The position numbers and the translations under genes were made by a program. A stretch of 64,000 nucleotides of DNA from Gemmatimonadota bacterium (GTDB lineage Bacteria; Gemmatimonadota; Gemmatimonadetes; Longimicrobiales; Gaopeijiaceae), in assembly GCA_021295835.1 (NCBI GenBank), contig JAGWBP010000003.1, forward strand, positions 1,354-65,353. Direction: 5' to 3'. Of this stretch, positions 1 through 8,304 are shown piece after piece. The notes under the pieces were generated by a model. That model saw only the letters and a program-made list of their open reading frames with translations, ran no database searches and was not told the DNA's origin. How positions within the stretch are numbered: the first letter of the stretch is position 1; each line of letters opens with the position of its first letter.

Positions 1-54
1 CCCCTTTGGCCCGGTTACCTTTGACCACAACACCCCCAACTCGGGGAAGGACGG

Positions 55-1803
55 TTGGCATTGGCGACGAAACTGACGGACCTGGTCAAAGAGGCGATGG
101 CCAAGAGCGAGACCGCGGAGGGACGGCGGGAGCTCGCGGAGCAACGCGAGCGGCTGGACGCAGAGGCCCGCCAGGAGGCCAAAGTGGCCGAGAATGGGGT
201 CCGGAGGGCCGCAGAGGCCGAAATCGAGGCCCAGAGAGCCCCGGAGAGCGCTTCAAGCGACTCCCCGATAGGGGTAGGGTGGAATCGGCCGAAGCCGTCC
301 CTGACGCCCCGGAGGTGCCAACCGAGAAGCGGATCGATCCGATCCTTCCGGTGGTGGTCGAGTCCGTCAAGGAGGCTCCCGAGCGGGAGGCCGCGCGGCT
401 GGCATTCGCTGGCGTCATCGAGGACCGGAAGTCTCTCCGCGCCCAGCTCCCCCTACTTCCGGCCCCCGAGGGACCACGGGTCGCTCTTCTGGAGCTCTCG
501 GACTGGCGGGGCGTGCCGACGATGGCGCGCGGCCGCGGCGCTCCCCTCGATCTCCGGCTGGCCGTCGGCAGCGGGGCGAGCGCGACACCTCGCGGCGCTA
601 GTCCCTCTCGCCCTCGTACCAGCCTGCGGCGATGCCGGGGACGGATCGGGCACCGGCGCCGCCGGAACCCTGGACGGACCGGATGTGATCGTGAACGCCG
701 TGACCGAGGAGGTCTTTACGGTCGGGTCGGTTGCGGGCGACGACTGGGACACCTTCGGCAGCGTGCGTTCGGTGCACTTCGACGCCCAGGCCAATCTGCA
801 CATCTACGACAGCCAGGCCGATCACATCCTGGTGGTCGGGCAGGACGGGTCGCTGATCCGCAAGGTCGGGGGAAAGGGAGAGGGACCCGGGGAGTTCGGC
901 AACGTCATGACGGCGATCGTCGGGCGCGACGGCTCCTACACGGTGTTGGGGTTCTCGGCGATCGACCTTCTCGAACCCAGCGGCGAGTTCGTGCGGCGCA
1001 TCACCCAGGACCCGATGACGACGGGAGTGGTCCTTGCCCAGTTGGCGCTTCCCGACGGCCGCCTCATCACTGGCCAGATCGCGCGCTTCGGCGGCGACGA
1101 CGAGCAATCCGGGGAAGAGGGTCGCCCGATCCACATCTTCCCCCTTGACGGCACCGAGCCGGAACTCCTCTATACCGCCTGGGAGCTGCCCGAGGAGGAA
1201 GACGACGAATTCGCCGTGAGCGAGTCGTCGTCGGGCGGCACGCTCGTGCGCACGGCGGCGGGCCGCGCCTTCGAGCCCTTCCTCAGGTACGACCTTCTGA
1301 CCGATGGCCGCCTCGCGCTGATCGACTCGATCGGCTACCGCGTCAAGATCATCGGTCCCGGCGGCAGCGTCACCACGACCATCGAGCGCCCGATCGCGCC
1401 GCTTCCGGTCGACGAAGAGATCAGGGAGGCCGAACGCGAGCGCTACCGCGAATCCCAGGCGGCGTCGCTCGAGAGGAGGCGCAGGACAAGCTCGTCCGTC
1501 CGGATCGAGCGGGGAGGGGCCGAGGAGCGCACCTTCGCCGACGAGGTGCCGGTGCTGTATGACCTGAAGGTGGACTGGGAGGACCGAATCTGGCTGGCGC
1601 GCCGGGGTCCGACGGGCGAAGACGACGGCCCGACCGACATCGTGACGTCCGACGGCGACTACATCGGCACCCTGCCGCCGGATGGGCTGCGTACGCCGGG
1701 CGCCTTCGGTCCCGATGGACTCATGGCCTACATCGAACGCGGCGACCTGGACGTCCCGACCGTCCGCGTGGTCAGGCTGATTGCGCTGGAACCGCAAGGG
1801 TAG
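55..1803 (+). CDS. 6-bladed beta-propeller lipoprotein with damaged or unclear 5' end
   Basis: The part I recognise starts near base 583. It has a hydrophobic stretch ending in a lipobox (LVPAC), so it should be an exported, lipid-anchored protein. About 390 residues of repeated blades follow, with propeller motifs such as GKGEGPGEF and DILxVVG-like strands. Such proteins are common as lipoproteins in Gemmatimonadota and Bacteroidota, where they may bind ligands; no substrate can be read here. The frame is open from a TTG at 55, but residues 1 to about 175 do not look like one protein: an Ala/Glu-rich coiled-coil segment is followed by low-complexity sequence. No ATG, GTG or TTG lies in frame just before the signal peptide. 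An ATG at 522 is in another frame, so a frameshift or a deletion junction is likely. Confidence is high for the propeller, low for the start. Confidence 0.6.
   Translation: MALATKLTDLVKEAMAKSETAEGRRELAEQRERLDAEARQEAKVAENGVRRAAEAEIEAQRAPESASSDSPIGVGWNRPKPSLTPRRCQPRSGSIRSFRWWSSPSRRLPSGRPRGWHSLASSRTGSLSAPSSPYFRPPRDHGSLFWSSRTGGACRRWRAAAALPSISGWPSAAGRARHLAALVPLALVPACGDAGDGSGTGAAGTLDGPDVIVNAVTEEVFTVGSVAGDDWDTFGSVRSVHFDAQANLHIYDSQADHILVVGQDGSLIRKVGGKGEGPGEFGNVMTAIVGRDGSYTVLGFSAIDLLEPSGEFVRRITQDPMTTGVVLAQLALPDGRLITGQIARFGGDDEQSGEEGRPIHIFPLDGTEPELLYTAWELPEEEDDEFAVSESSSGGTLVRTAAGRAFEPFLRYDLLTDGRLALIDSIGYRVKIIGPGGSVTTTIERPIAPLPVDEEIREAERERYRESQAASLERRRRTSSSVRIERGGAEERTFADEVPVLYDLKVDWEDRIWLARRGPTGEDDGPTDIVTSDGDYIGTLPPDGLRTPGAFGPDGLMAYIERGDLDVPTVRVVRLIALEPQG
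228..590 (+). pseudogene. Fragment of an unknown gene, out of frame with its own 5' part
   Basis: A protein-like stretch, including EKRIDPILPVVVESVKEAPE and LLELSDWRGVPTMARGRG, reads in frame 3 from about base 228 to 590. The protein-like, coiled-coil start of what may be the same gene (TKLTDLVKEAMAKSE) reads in frame 1 from about base 55 to 260. Neither part has its own clear end. The simplest reading is a decayed gene with one frameshift, fused by deletion to the propeller gene downstream. I do not recognise the family. Confidence 0.3.
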
Positions 1804-1932
1804 AGCAATCCGCAGGTCCGCCAGCGTCGGACGGAATCCCGTTGCAGGCTCGATCCGCACCCCTCGCCGGGAAGGCCAGCTCTGGACGAATCCGAGTCGT
1901 TGCCGCTTCTGGCCCCTTGGCCCCTGCCATCC

Positions 1933-2355
1933 TCAACGGCTCCACGGACCGGTCGCGAGGCATGCCCTCACCGCCTCTTCCGCCTTGATCGCCCACCTGC
2001 ACGCCTCGAGGCGCGAGTCCGGCGTCACCTCCGCGCCCAGCGCGGCGAGACCCTCCCAGAGCGGGCGCGCGATTCCTGGTTGCAGCGGGGCGTCGGCGGG
2101 CGATGTGAGCACCACCCAGCTTGCCAGGGAGCGGGCTCGGTGACGGACCCGCACCTCCACCCGCACCTCCTCGATCCCCACCTGCACGAAGATGAGGCGC
2201 TTGCCGGAATCACGGGCCAGGTTGCGGATCTGCTCGGTGCTCAGCACGACCGTCGGGTGGAGGCGCAGCAGCTCCTTGCGCAGGCGATCGGTCGGCAGCA
2301 CCCCGGGACCGCACCGCCTGAGCACCTCCACAATCCTCTCCACCGTGTCCTCCAT
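1933..2355 (-). CDS. Hypothetical protein, 140 aa
   Basis: The ATG at 2355 is preceded by a strong AAGGAGG ribosome-binding site. This rules out the longer open frame upstream, which is Arg/Gly-rich and runs through repeat DNA. The protein starts MEDTVERIVEVLRRCGPG and looks soluble, with a basic, mixed alpha/beta middle (LIFVQVGIEEVRVEVRVRHR) and no signal peptide or membrane segment. The N-terminal 50 residues could form a small helical DNA-binding domain, but no family is recognised. It is convergent with the propeller gene, 129 bases away. Confidence 0.6.
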   Translation of the reverse strand: MEDTVERIVEVLRRCGPGVLPTDRLRKELLRLHPTVVLSTEQIRNLARDSGKRLIFVQVGIEEVRVEVRVRHRARSLASWVVLTSPADAPLQPGIARPLWEGLAALGAEVTPDSRLEACRWAIKAEEAVRACLATGPWSR

Positions 2356-2753
2356 TCGCCTCCTTGTCGGCAGTCCGTGGACAAGCCTCCCACGGCAGGA
2401 GCGGCGCTGCATCCCCGCTGGGCCGCGGTGCTCTGCGTTGCTCCTCGCACGAATAGCCCTGCTATTCCCGCTTCGTCGCGCCTTGCCAGCGGAGCGCTTC
2501 GCCGCTCTCGGTGCTCGCGCGAGTCTGCCCACGGACTGCGGCAGCCCGTGGACAGTGGGCGGACGGCCGAAGTGTAGCCACCCGCAGCCATCGGCCACAT
2601 ATCCAGATGGGACGACGGCGGTGCCGGTTCCACCTCTCACCCGAGCCGACGCCCTTGGGGCAACGATGCGGGGGTGACCGGCGGAGTCCATCTTTGGCCA
2701 TATTGGATCGTGTGCCCGCCCCACCTGCTCACGATCTTCGCGCCGAGGAAGAG
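2356..2753. repeat. Gene-free stretch holding a 170-bp MITE-like repeat
   Basis: No gene is visible here. Bases 2370-2380 (GCAGTCCGTGG) and 2529-2539 (CCACGGACTGC) form perfect 11-bp terminal inverted repeats around 170 bp. Inside is a hairpin, GAATAG-CCCTG-CTATTC, and the word CTCTCGGTGCTCGC, which recurs near 41518. A second copy of the end word, GGCAGCCCGTGGACA, follows at 2540-2554. Related ends occur at 32488, 35426, 41537 and 61383, so this belongs to a dispersed small-repeat family without coding capacity. The remainder to 2753 is the leader of the next gene. Confidence 0.6.
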
Positions 2754-3197
2754 ATGACGGACTCGCTCAAGGAGAAGCTGCGCGCCGACCTCAACGCCGC
2801 CCGTCTGGATCGCGATCGCGAGCGGACGCTCGTCCTCTCGACGGTGCTCGCCGAGATCCGCAATCGGGAGATCGAGACGGGGGGAGATCTCGCCGGAGAC
2901 GGGGTGCGGGCCGTCGTGGCACGGGCGGTCAGGCAGCGGCTCGACGCGGCGGAGCAGATGCGCGATGCGGGCCGGGAAGAGCTGGCCGAGCGAGAGGAGG
3001 GGCAGGCGAAGGTGCTACGCGCATACCTGCCAGCCGAGCTCTCCGAGGACGAGGTGCGCGAGATGGTGCGGAGCATCGTGGACTCGGGGGCGGGCCACAT
3101 CGGTGCGGTGATGCCGCGTCTGATGCCGCAGATCCAGGGGCGGTTCGACGGCAGAGCCGCCTCGGCGATCGTGCGCCAGGAGCTGGACGGGGTGTAG
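2754..3197 (+). CDS. GatB/YqeY domain-containing protein
   Basis: This is a 147-residue protein of the YqeY family, related to the C-terminal tRNA-binding tail domain of the amidotransferase subunit GatB. Family features are the start (MTDSLKEKLRADLNAARLDRD), a Glu/Arg-rich helical first half, and the second half with YLPAELSEDEVREMV and the closing GRFDGRAASAIVRQEL. Its length matches stand-alone YqeY proteins (about 150 aa). The exact role of the stand-alone form is not settled; an RNA- or tRNA-related function is inferred from GatB. The ATG at 2754 follows a GAGGAAGAG site. It lies 118 bp before mutS2, with a small repeat between them. Confidence 0.88.
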   Translation: MTDSLKEKLRADLNAARLDRDRERTLVLSTVLAEIRNREIETGGDLAGDGVRAVVARAVRQRLDAAEQMRDAGREELAEREEGQAKVLRAYLPAELSEDEVREMVRSIVDSGAGHIGAVMPRLMPQIQGRFDGRAASAIVRQELDGV

Positions 3198-3200
3198 CGG

Positions 3201-3305
3201 TCCGTGGGCGGACCTCCCATGGCACGGAGCGGCGCTTCACAGCGGCAGAGAAAATGACAGATAATCGGCACAATCTGTCACAGACTGGGCGGCGCTGCCC
3301 ACGGA
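3201..3305. repeat. 105-bp element with 9-bp terminal inverted repeats, upstream of mutS2
   Basis: TCCGTGGGC at 3201-3209 and GCCCACGGA at 3297-3305 are perfect inverted repeats that bound 105 bp. The left end also folds on itself (GGTCCG-TGGG-CGGACC). Inside, at 3255-3280, sits the palindrome TGACAGAT-N10-ATCTGTCA. The ends resemble the CCGTGG/CCACGG words of the 2370-2539 repeat, so this is probably a shorter member of the same family. Confidence 0.55.
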
Positions 3306-3315
3306 GGAGCTGGCA

Positions 3316-5700
3316 TTGACAGATAACGGGCACAATCTGTCAGGGCTTGAGCGGCGGTCCCTAGAGGTCCTCGACTTCGGCCGAGTGCTTGAGCGCGTCG
3401 CTGACTACGCCTCCACCCAGGCGGGTAGGCAGGCGGTCCTCGCCATGGTGCCGTCGGCCGATCTCCGGGTCGTCCGCGAGCTCCTGCTGGCTGGCGAGGA
3501 GGCGCGGCGTTTTCTGGAGGAGCGGGAGGGCTGGTCCCTTCCGGCGGTCCCGGAGTCCGACGCCACCCTGCGGCACCTAGGTGTCGACGGCTCCGTTCTG
3601 ACGCCGACCGAGTTGGCGAAGGTTGGGGGTCTCCTGACGGCGAACCGGACACTCGCCGCAGAGCTAGGGTCCGAGGGCGAGCTCGGGACGATCAGCGCGC
3701 TGGGCGCACGCCTCCTGGCTGCCCCGCAGATCGAGTCGGCTATTCGACGCGCCATAGGGCCCGAGGGCGCTGTCCTGGACGGGGCTAGCCGCGAGCTCAG
3801 GCGGCTGCGCTCTCGGCTGGCGGGGGCGCGAAACCGGGTCGTGGCCCACCTGGAGGAGCTGCTGGGCGCGCTATCCGAGCGCCACCGGGTGCCCGACGCC
3901 TCGGTAACGATCCGAGACGGCCGCTACGTGATCCCGCTCAGGCGCGAGGGGCGCAGGGCGGTCGGCGGGTACCTGCACGACGAGTCGTCCTCGGGAGCTA
4001 CAGTCTTCGTCGAACCCCCGTCGGCGATCGAGATGATGAACCAGCTCCGCACCCTGGAGCTCGCCGAGGCCAGGGAGGTGCACCGAATCCTGGTCGAGCT
4101 CTCGGCCCTCTGCCGCCCGCTCGCCGACCCTCTGGCCGACTCGCTGGCGGCGATCACCGAGCTCGACCGACGCCTTGCGGTCGCGCTGGCGGTGGAGAGG
4201 TGGGAGGGCGTGGCCCCCGAGATCGCGCCTGGCCCGCTCCGCCTCCGCCGGGGTCGTCACCCGCTCCTGGTCCTCGGCGACTCCCCGGCGGTCGCATTCG
4301 ACCTGGAGCTCGAGGGGAGGGAGTGCGTGGTCGTGGTCACCGGACCGAACGCCGGGGGAAAGACCGCCTTCCTCAAGGCGACGGGTCTCGTAGCCGCGCT
4401 GGCACAGTCGGGGATCGCTCCTCCGGTTGGTCCCGGCACCCGCCTGCCGCTCTTCGGCGCCATCCTCGCCGAATCGGGCGACGGCCAGTCGATCAGCGAC
4501 AGTCTCTCGACCTTCTCCGCCCACCTGGCGAGCGTCGGGCGGATCCTGGAGGAGGCTGAGCCCACCTCGCTCGCCCTGATCGACGAACCCGGCGCGGGGA
4601 CCGATCCGGGCGAGGGCGAGGCGCTGGCGCGGGCCCTTGTCGAGACGCTGGCCGAGCGGGGCTGCACGGCTGTCGTGACGTCGCACCTGGGGGGACTGAA
4701 GGAGCTCGCCGGTGTGGACGATCGAATTGTCAATGCCTCGCTCGCCTTCGACGGCGACCGGCTCGCGCCCACATTCCGATTCACCAAGGGCAGCCCCGGG
4801 CGCTCCTACGGTCTGGCGATAGCCCGTGGCCTGGGCTTCCCAGCCAGCCTCCTCGATCGGGCGGAGAGCTACCGGGACGGGCGCGAGCTGCGCCTCGACG
4901 AGCTCCTGGCACGGGCGGAGGAGCGCGACGAGCTTGCGGCGCGGCTGCTGAGCGATCTCGAGGGCGAGCGCCAGCGGTTGGACTCCCTTCGGACCGAGCT
5001 CGAACGCCGCGAAGGGCAACTTCGGCGTCGGGAGCGAGAGGCCGCATCCCTCTCCCGGGCCGAGACCCGCCGCATGCTCCTCGAGGGCCGAGGCAGGGTG
5101 GAGGCGGCGATCCTGGATCTCCAGGCGGCCGCCTCCGAGAGCGGCGACTTTGCCGCTGCGGCCCGGCGGGCGCGGGTCGAGGTCGAGGCGGCGGCACGCG
5201 AGCTGGAGGAGGACGGACCGGGGAGCGCGACAGGTCCTCCCCACGGCCACGACGCACAGATCGAGCCCGGCACCAGTGTACGGATGACCGACACGGGCGC
5301 CCGGGGCGTGCTGGTCGCCCTCGAGGGGGGGCGCGCAGTGGTGAAGGTGGGCGGGCTCCTGATGCGCACGCCTAGCGAGCGCGTGATTCCAGATCCGGGG
5401 GAGGTCGGTGAGGCCGTCGAGCCGAGGCCGCACTGGGATGCCTCGACGGCTGCAGCCCCGGAGCCCGAAGTGGACCTGCGAGGCCTGCGCGCCGACGAGG
5501 CCGAGCGGTCGCTCGTGGGTGCTCTCGACCGGGCGGCGGTCGCCGACCTGCGCGAAGTGCGGGTCATTCACGGCAAGGGGACCGGGGCGCTCCGCAAGCG
5601 TGTCGGCGAGGTCCTGGAGCGTGACGAGCGGGTGGAGCGCTTCCGCGCGGGCGGAGTCGGCGAGGGCGGGTTCGGCGTGACGGTGGCCAGGATGCGCTAA
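3316..5700 (+). CDS. mutS2: Endonuclease MutS2
   Basis: MutS2 binds branched DNA or stalled ribosomes and acts in suppressing recombination or in ribosome rescue, depending on the species. The 794 residues contain the MutS core and clamp helices, then the ABC-type ATPase with Walker A (GPNAGGKT, near residue 342) and Walker B (LALIDEPGAGTDP, near 420). A long Arg/Glu-rich coiled coil follows (about 500-620). The C-terminal Smr nuclease domain (about 718-794) has its DLRG and HGKGTGAL motifs. The length is normal. The TTG start at 3316 is chosen because GGAGG lies 8 bases before it and the protein then opens as the family does (LERRSLEVLDFGRVLERVA). A palindrome overlaps this start. It lies 46 bp before dnaG, probably in the same operon. 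Confidence 0.95.
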   Translation: MTDNGHNLSGLERRSLEVLDFGRVLERVADYASTQAGRQAVLAMVPSADLRVVRELLLAGEEARRFLEEREGWSLPAVPESDATLRHLGVDGSVLTPTELAKVGGLLTANRTLAAELGSEGELGTISALGARLLAAPQIESAIRRAIGPEGAVLDGASRELRRLRSRLAGARNRVVAHLEELLGALSERHRVPDASVTIRDGRYVIPLRREGRRAVGGYLHDESSSGATVFVEPPSAIEMMNQLRTLELAEAREVHRILVELSALCRPLADPLADSLAAITELDRRLAVALAVERWEGVAPEIAPGPLRLRRGRHPLLVLGDSPAVAFDLELEGRECVVVVTGPNAGGKTAFLKATGLVAALAQSGIAPPVGPGTRLPLFGAILAESGDGQSISDSLSTFSAHLASVGRILEEAEPTSLALIDEPGAGTDPGEGEALARALVETLAERGCTAVVTSHLGGLKELAGVDDRIVNASLAFDGDRLAPTFRFTKGSPGRSYGLAIARGLGFPASLLDRAESYRDGRELRLDELLARAEERDELAARLLSDLEGERQRLDSLRTELERREGQLRRREREAASLSRAETRRMLLEGRGRVEAAILDLQAAASESGDFAAAARRARVEVEAAARELEEDGPGSATGPPHGHDAQIEPGTSVRMTDTGARGVLVALEGGRAVVKVGGLLMRTPSERVIPDPGEVGEAVEPRPHWDASTAAAPEPEVDLRGLRADEAERSLVGALDRAAVADLREVRVIHGKGTGALRKRVGEVLERDERVERFRAGGVGEGGFGVTVARMR
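3317..3342. promoter_or_regulatory. Palindrome over the mutS2 start codon (possible operator)
   Basis: The sequence is TGACAGAT-N10-ATCTGTCA, an 8-bp perfect inverted repeat with a 10-base spacer. The same palindrome, with a nearly identical spacer, lies 62 bp upstream at 3255-3280. This copy starts inside the TTG start codon of mutS2 and covers its first eight codons. Two matched palindromes at that spacing could bind a dimeric regulator or form an RNA hairpin hiding the start. A degenerate copy (TTGTCAG...TAACGGCCACAATC) lies at 33603-33630, so a repeat-family origin is an alternative. Confidence 0.4.
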
Positions 5701-5746
5701 TGCCGCCCTTGCACGCTTCCTCCACCCGCTGCGACCGGGACGACTG

Positions 5747-7555
5747 ATGGCGCACGACGACATCGTCGAGGAGGTACGAGCCCGCGCCGACATCGTCGAG
5801 ATCATTGGCCAGTTCGTGTCGCTCCGCAAGGCGGGCCGGGAGTTCCGGGGACTCAGTCCCTTCAAGAAGGAGAAGACGCCGTCCTTCTTCGTGATTCCGG
5901 CGAAGGGCTTCTTTCACGACTTCTCCTCCGGAGAGTCCGGCGACGTCTTCGCCTTCCTGATGAAGCACCAGGGGATGAGCTTCCTGGACGCCGTGAGGCA
6001 CGTCGGCGCACACGCGGGCGTCGATGTCAGCAACCTAGGGAGGCGCAGGAAGAAGGACGACCCGGCGCGGCCCTACCACGAGGCGTGCGCGTACGCGAGC
6101 TCCTTCTTTCGGGAGCGCCTCTGGGACGCCGTGGACGGCGCGAAGGCCCGCGCCTACCTGGAGGGAAGGGGCATAGGGCGCGAGACCGCCGAACGTTTCG
6201 GCCTGGGCTATGCGCCAGACAGGTGGGAGGCGCTCCGCGAGGCGGCCTCGGTCCACGGCCTGAGCGAGCCGCTCCTCGTCGAGATCGGCCTGCTCAAGGA
6301 GGCCGAGGGCCGGGACAGGCCCTACGACGGCCTCCGAGACCGGATTACCTTCCCGATCGAGTCTCTGTCGGGGCGGGTAGTCGCCTTCGGGGGCCGCCTC
6401 CTGGGCAGGGAGGGCAAGGGCCGGCCTAAGTACCTGAACTCTCCCGAGAGTCCGATCTTCCGGAAGGGCGAGGTGCTCTACGGGCTGCGGCGGGCCAGGA
6501 ATCACATCCGTCGCTCGGGCTCGGCGCTCGTCGTCGAAGGCTTCGTTGACGTGGTGTCGCTCTCGGCCGCCGAGATCGGGAGTGTGGTGGCACCCCTCGG
6601 GACCGCCCTGACAGATGGGCAGGCCAGGCTCCTGAGGCGCTTCACCGACCAGGCCTGCCTCCTCTTCGACAGCGACGCGGCTGGCCTCAGGGCCACCTTC
6701 CGCGCCGCCGACACCCTCCTGGCCCACGGGGTCAGCGTCTCGGTGGCGATGCTTCCTGAGGGGGAGGATCCCGACTCGCTGGTCCGGGGGGCGGGGCGCG
6801 AGTCGCTCCTGGAGTGTGTGCAGCAGTCCGTCGACGTACTCGACCGCAAGATCGGCATCCTGGAGGAGCACGGCTACTTCGACTCGACCCAGGGTAGGCG
6901 CCGCGCCGTGGACCGCCTCCTGCCCACCATCCGCGCGGCGCTGAATCCGCGCGTCCGCGACATATACGCGACCCGAGTGGCAGAACGCGTCGGTGTCCGG
7001 AGAGAGACACTGTTGGCGGAGGTAGGCTCGCTGCCCGCCCCCCGGCGCGCCCCCGCTGCTCGCCCCTCCTCGCCCGGTCGCAGGCGCCAGGCGCCTCGCT
7101 TCCACGGCCTCGGCCCCGAGCGCGCTCTGCTCCTTCTCCTCGTCAAGGAGCGCAGCTTGGTCGAGAGGGCCAGCGAGAAAATGGGCCCCTCCGACTTGGA
7201 GGATCGGGCCAACCGGGCGATCTTCGAGGCGCTGGTTGACGACCCCGAGCTGGTCACAATGCCCGAGGGCAGCGAGAGGGAGGTGGTGAGGCGCTTCGAG
7301 GAGCTCAGCGCGGACCCCGAGATGTGGGTTTCGCCCGCTCAGGCCTTTGCCGATGCGGTGGAGAGCATCGCGACCCGGGGCATCGACCGGCAAATCGAGT
7401 CGATCGAGTCGCGGCTGGCTGGGGCAAGTGCCGATCAGAAGCTGGACATGGTGAGGCGCAAGGAGGTGCTCACGCAGGAGAAGCTCGCCCGGAGTGTGGA
7501 CTGGCGCCGGTCCGCGAGGGCGATCGGAACTATCGGTAGGAAGGCCGAGGAGTGA
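5747..7555 (+). CDS. dnaG: DNA primase DnaG with zinc ligands replaced
   Basis: DnaG makes the RNA primers for DNA replication. The 602 residues show the N-terminal CHC2-type fold, the catalytic core with TOPRIM motifs (VVEGFVDV near residue 259 and LFDSDAAG near 305), and a C-terminal helicase-binding region. The N-terminal domain is aligned without doubt (KEKTPSF, GDVFAFLM), but all four positions that normally bind zinc are changed: the usual CPFH reads SPFK, and the usual CFGC reads DFSS. The domain probably folds without zinc. A Pro/Arg-rich linker lies near residues 425-450. Its stop overlaps the start of the next gene, so the two are translationally coupled. Confidence 0.94.
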   Translation: MAHDDIVEEVRARADIVEIIGQFVSLRKAGREFRGLSPFKKEKTPSFFVIPAKGFFHDFSSGESGDVFAFLMKHQGMSFLDAVRHVGAHAGVDVSNLGRRRKKDDPARPYHEACAYASSFFRERLWDAVDGAKARAYLEGRGIGRETAERFGLGYAPDRWEALREAASVHGLSEPLLVEIGLLKEAEGRDRPYDGLRDRITFPIESLSGRVVAFGGRLLGREGKGRPKYLNSPESPIFRKGEVLYGLRRARNHIRRSGSALVVEGFVDVVSLSAAEIGSVVAPLGTALTDGQARLLRRFTDQACLLFDSDAAGLRATFRAADTLLAHGVSVSVAMLPEGEDPDSLVRGAGRESLLECVQQSVDVLDRKIGILEEHGYFDSTQGRRRAVDRLLPTIRAALNPRVRDIYATRVAERVGVRRETLLAEVGSLPAPRRAPAARPSSPGRRRQAPRFHGLGPERALLLLLVKERSLVERASEKMGPSDLEDRANRAIFEALVDDPELVTMPEGSEREVVRRFEELSADPEMWVSPAQAFADAVESIATRGIDRQIESIESRLAGASADQKLDMVRRKEVLTQEKLARSVDWRRSARAIGTIGRKAEE

Positions 7556-8304
7556 GAGAAGCCAAGGTGAGTGTGGACGATGTTTCGGCGACCAGCGGAC
7601 TGCTGGAGCTGCAGACGATGGACAGCCGGATCCGGGAGGCCCAGGGCCGGGCCGATGCCTACGGCCCCCAACTGGGCGAGATTGCAGCCGTTGCCGAGCG
7701 GGCCGCCGAGGCGGCCGACGAGACCGGTTGCAGAGTGCGGGATCTCCAGGTGGAGGAGCGTCGGCGCCGACTTGCGGCGGAGGAGAAAACCGGGCGCGTG
7801 CGCCGGCTGGAGGAGCGGCTGAAGCAGGTAAGGACGCTCCGCGAGGAGGCGGCGGTGCAGGCCGAGCTGGCGGTGCTCAAGCGCGCGGTGGAGCAGGAGG
7901 AGATGGAGGTGATCCAGCTTCTGGACCAGGTCTCCCGGCTCGAGGAGCGGCTGCGCGATCAGCGCGAGGAGCTCGAGGGTGCCGAGAGCGAAGCCGATCC
8001 GCGGCGCGACGAGCTCCTCGCCGAGCATGCGATGGCAGTTGCCCAGGTTGAGCGCCTGAATGTCGTGCGCGACGAGATCAGGGCCGGAATCGATCCGCGC
8101 CTGCTCCGCGCCTACGACCATCTGGCCAGGGGCGGCAGCCGCAAGGCCGTCGCCCGCATGACCGAGGACGGCGCCTGCGGGTCGTGCTACTCGGTGATGC
8201 CGCTCCAGATCCAGAACGAGATACGCACGCGCGCGCCACTCGTCCGCTGCGAGGCTTGTGGGCTCCTCGTGGCCGCGCCCACCGACGAGGCCGACGGGGA
8301 TTAG
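7552..8304 (+). CDS. Zinc-ribbon domain protein with long coiled coil
   Basis: The 250 residues are mostly a long antiparallel coiled coil (about 15-185, rich in Glu, Arg and Leu). They end in a C4 zinc ribbon with two Cys pairs, CGSC and CEAC, near residues 210 and 233. This is the layout of the widespread 'C4-type zinc ribbon' (zf-RING_7) family, often encoded beside RNA- or DNA-processing genes; its function is not firmly known. The GTG at 7552 overlaps the dnaG stop. In-frame GTG codons at 7567 and 7573 are other possible starts. It overlaps recJ at its 3' end. Confidence 0.85.
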   Translation: MREAKVSVDDVSATSGLLELQTMDSRIREAQGRADAYGPQLGEIAAVAERAAEAADETGCRVRDLQVEERRRRLAAEEKTGRVRRLEERLKQVRTLREEAAVQAELAVLKRAVEQEEMEVIQLLDQVSRLEERLRDQREELEGAESEADPRRDELLAEHAMAVAQVERLNVVRDEIRAGIDPRLLRAYDHLARGGSRKAVARMTEDGACGSCYSVMPLQIQNEIRTRAPLVRCEACGLLVAAPTDEADGD

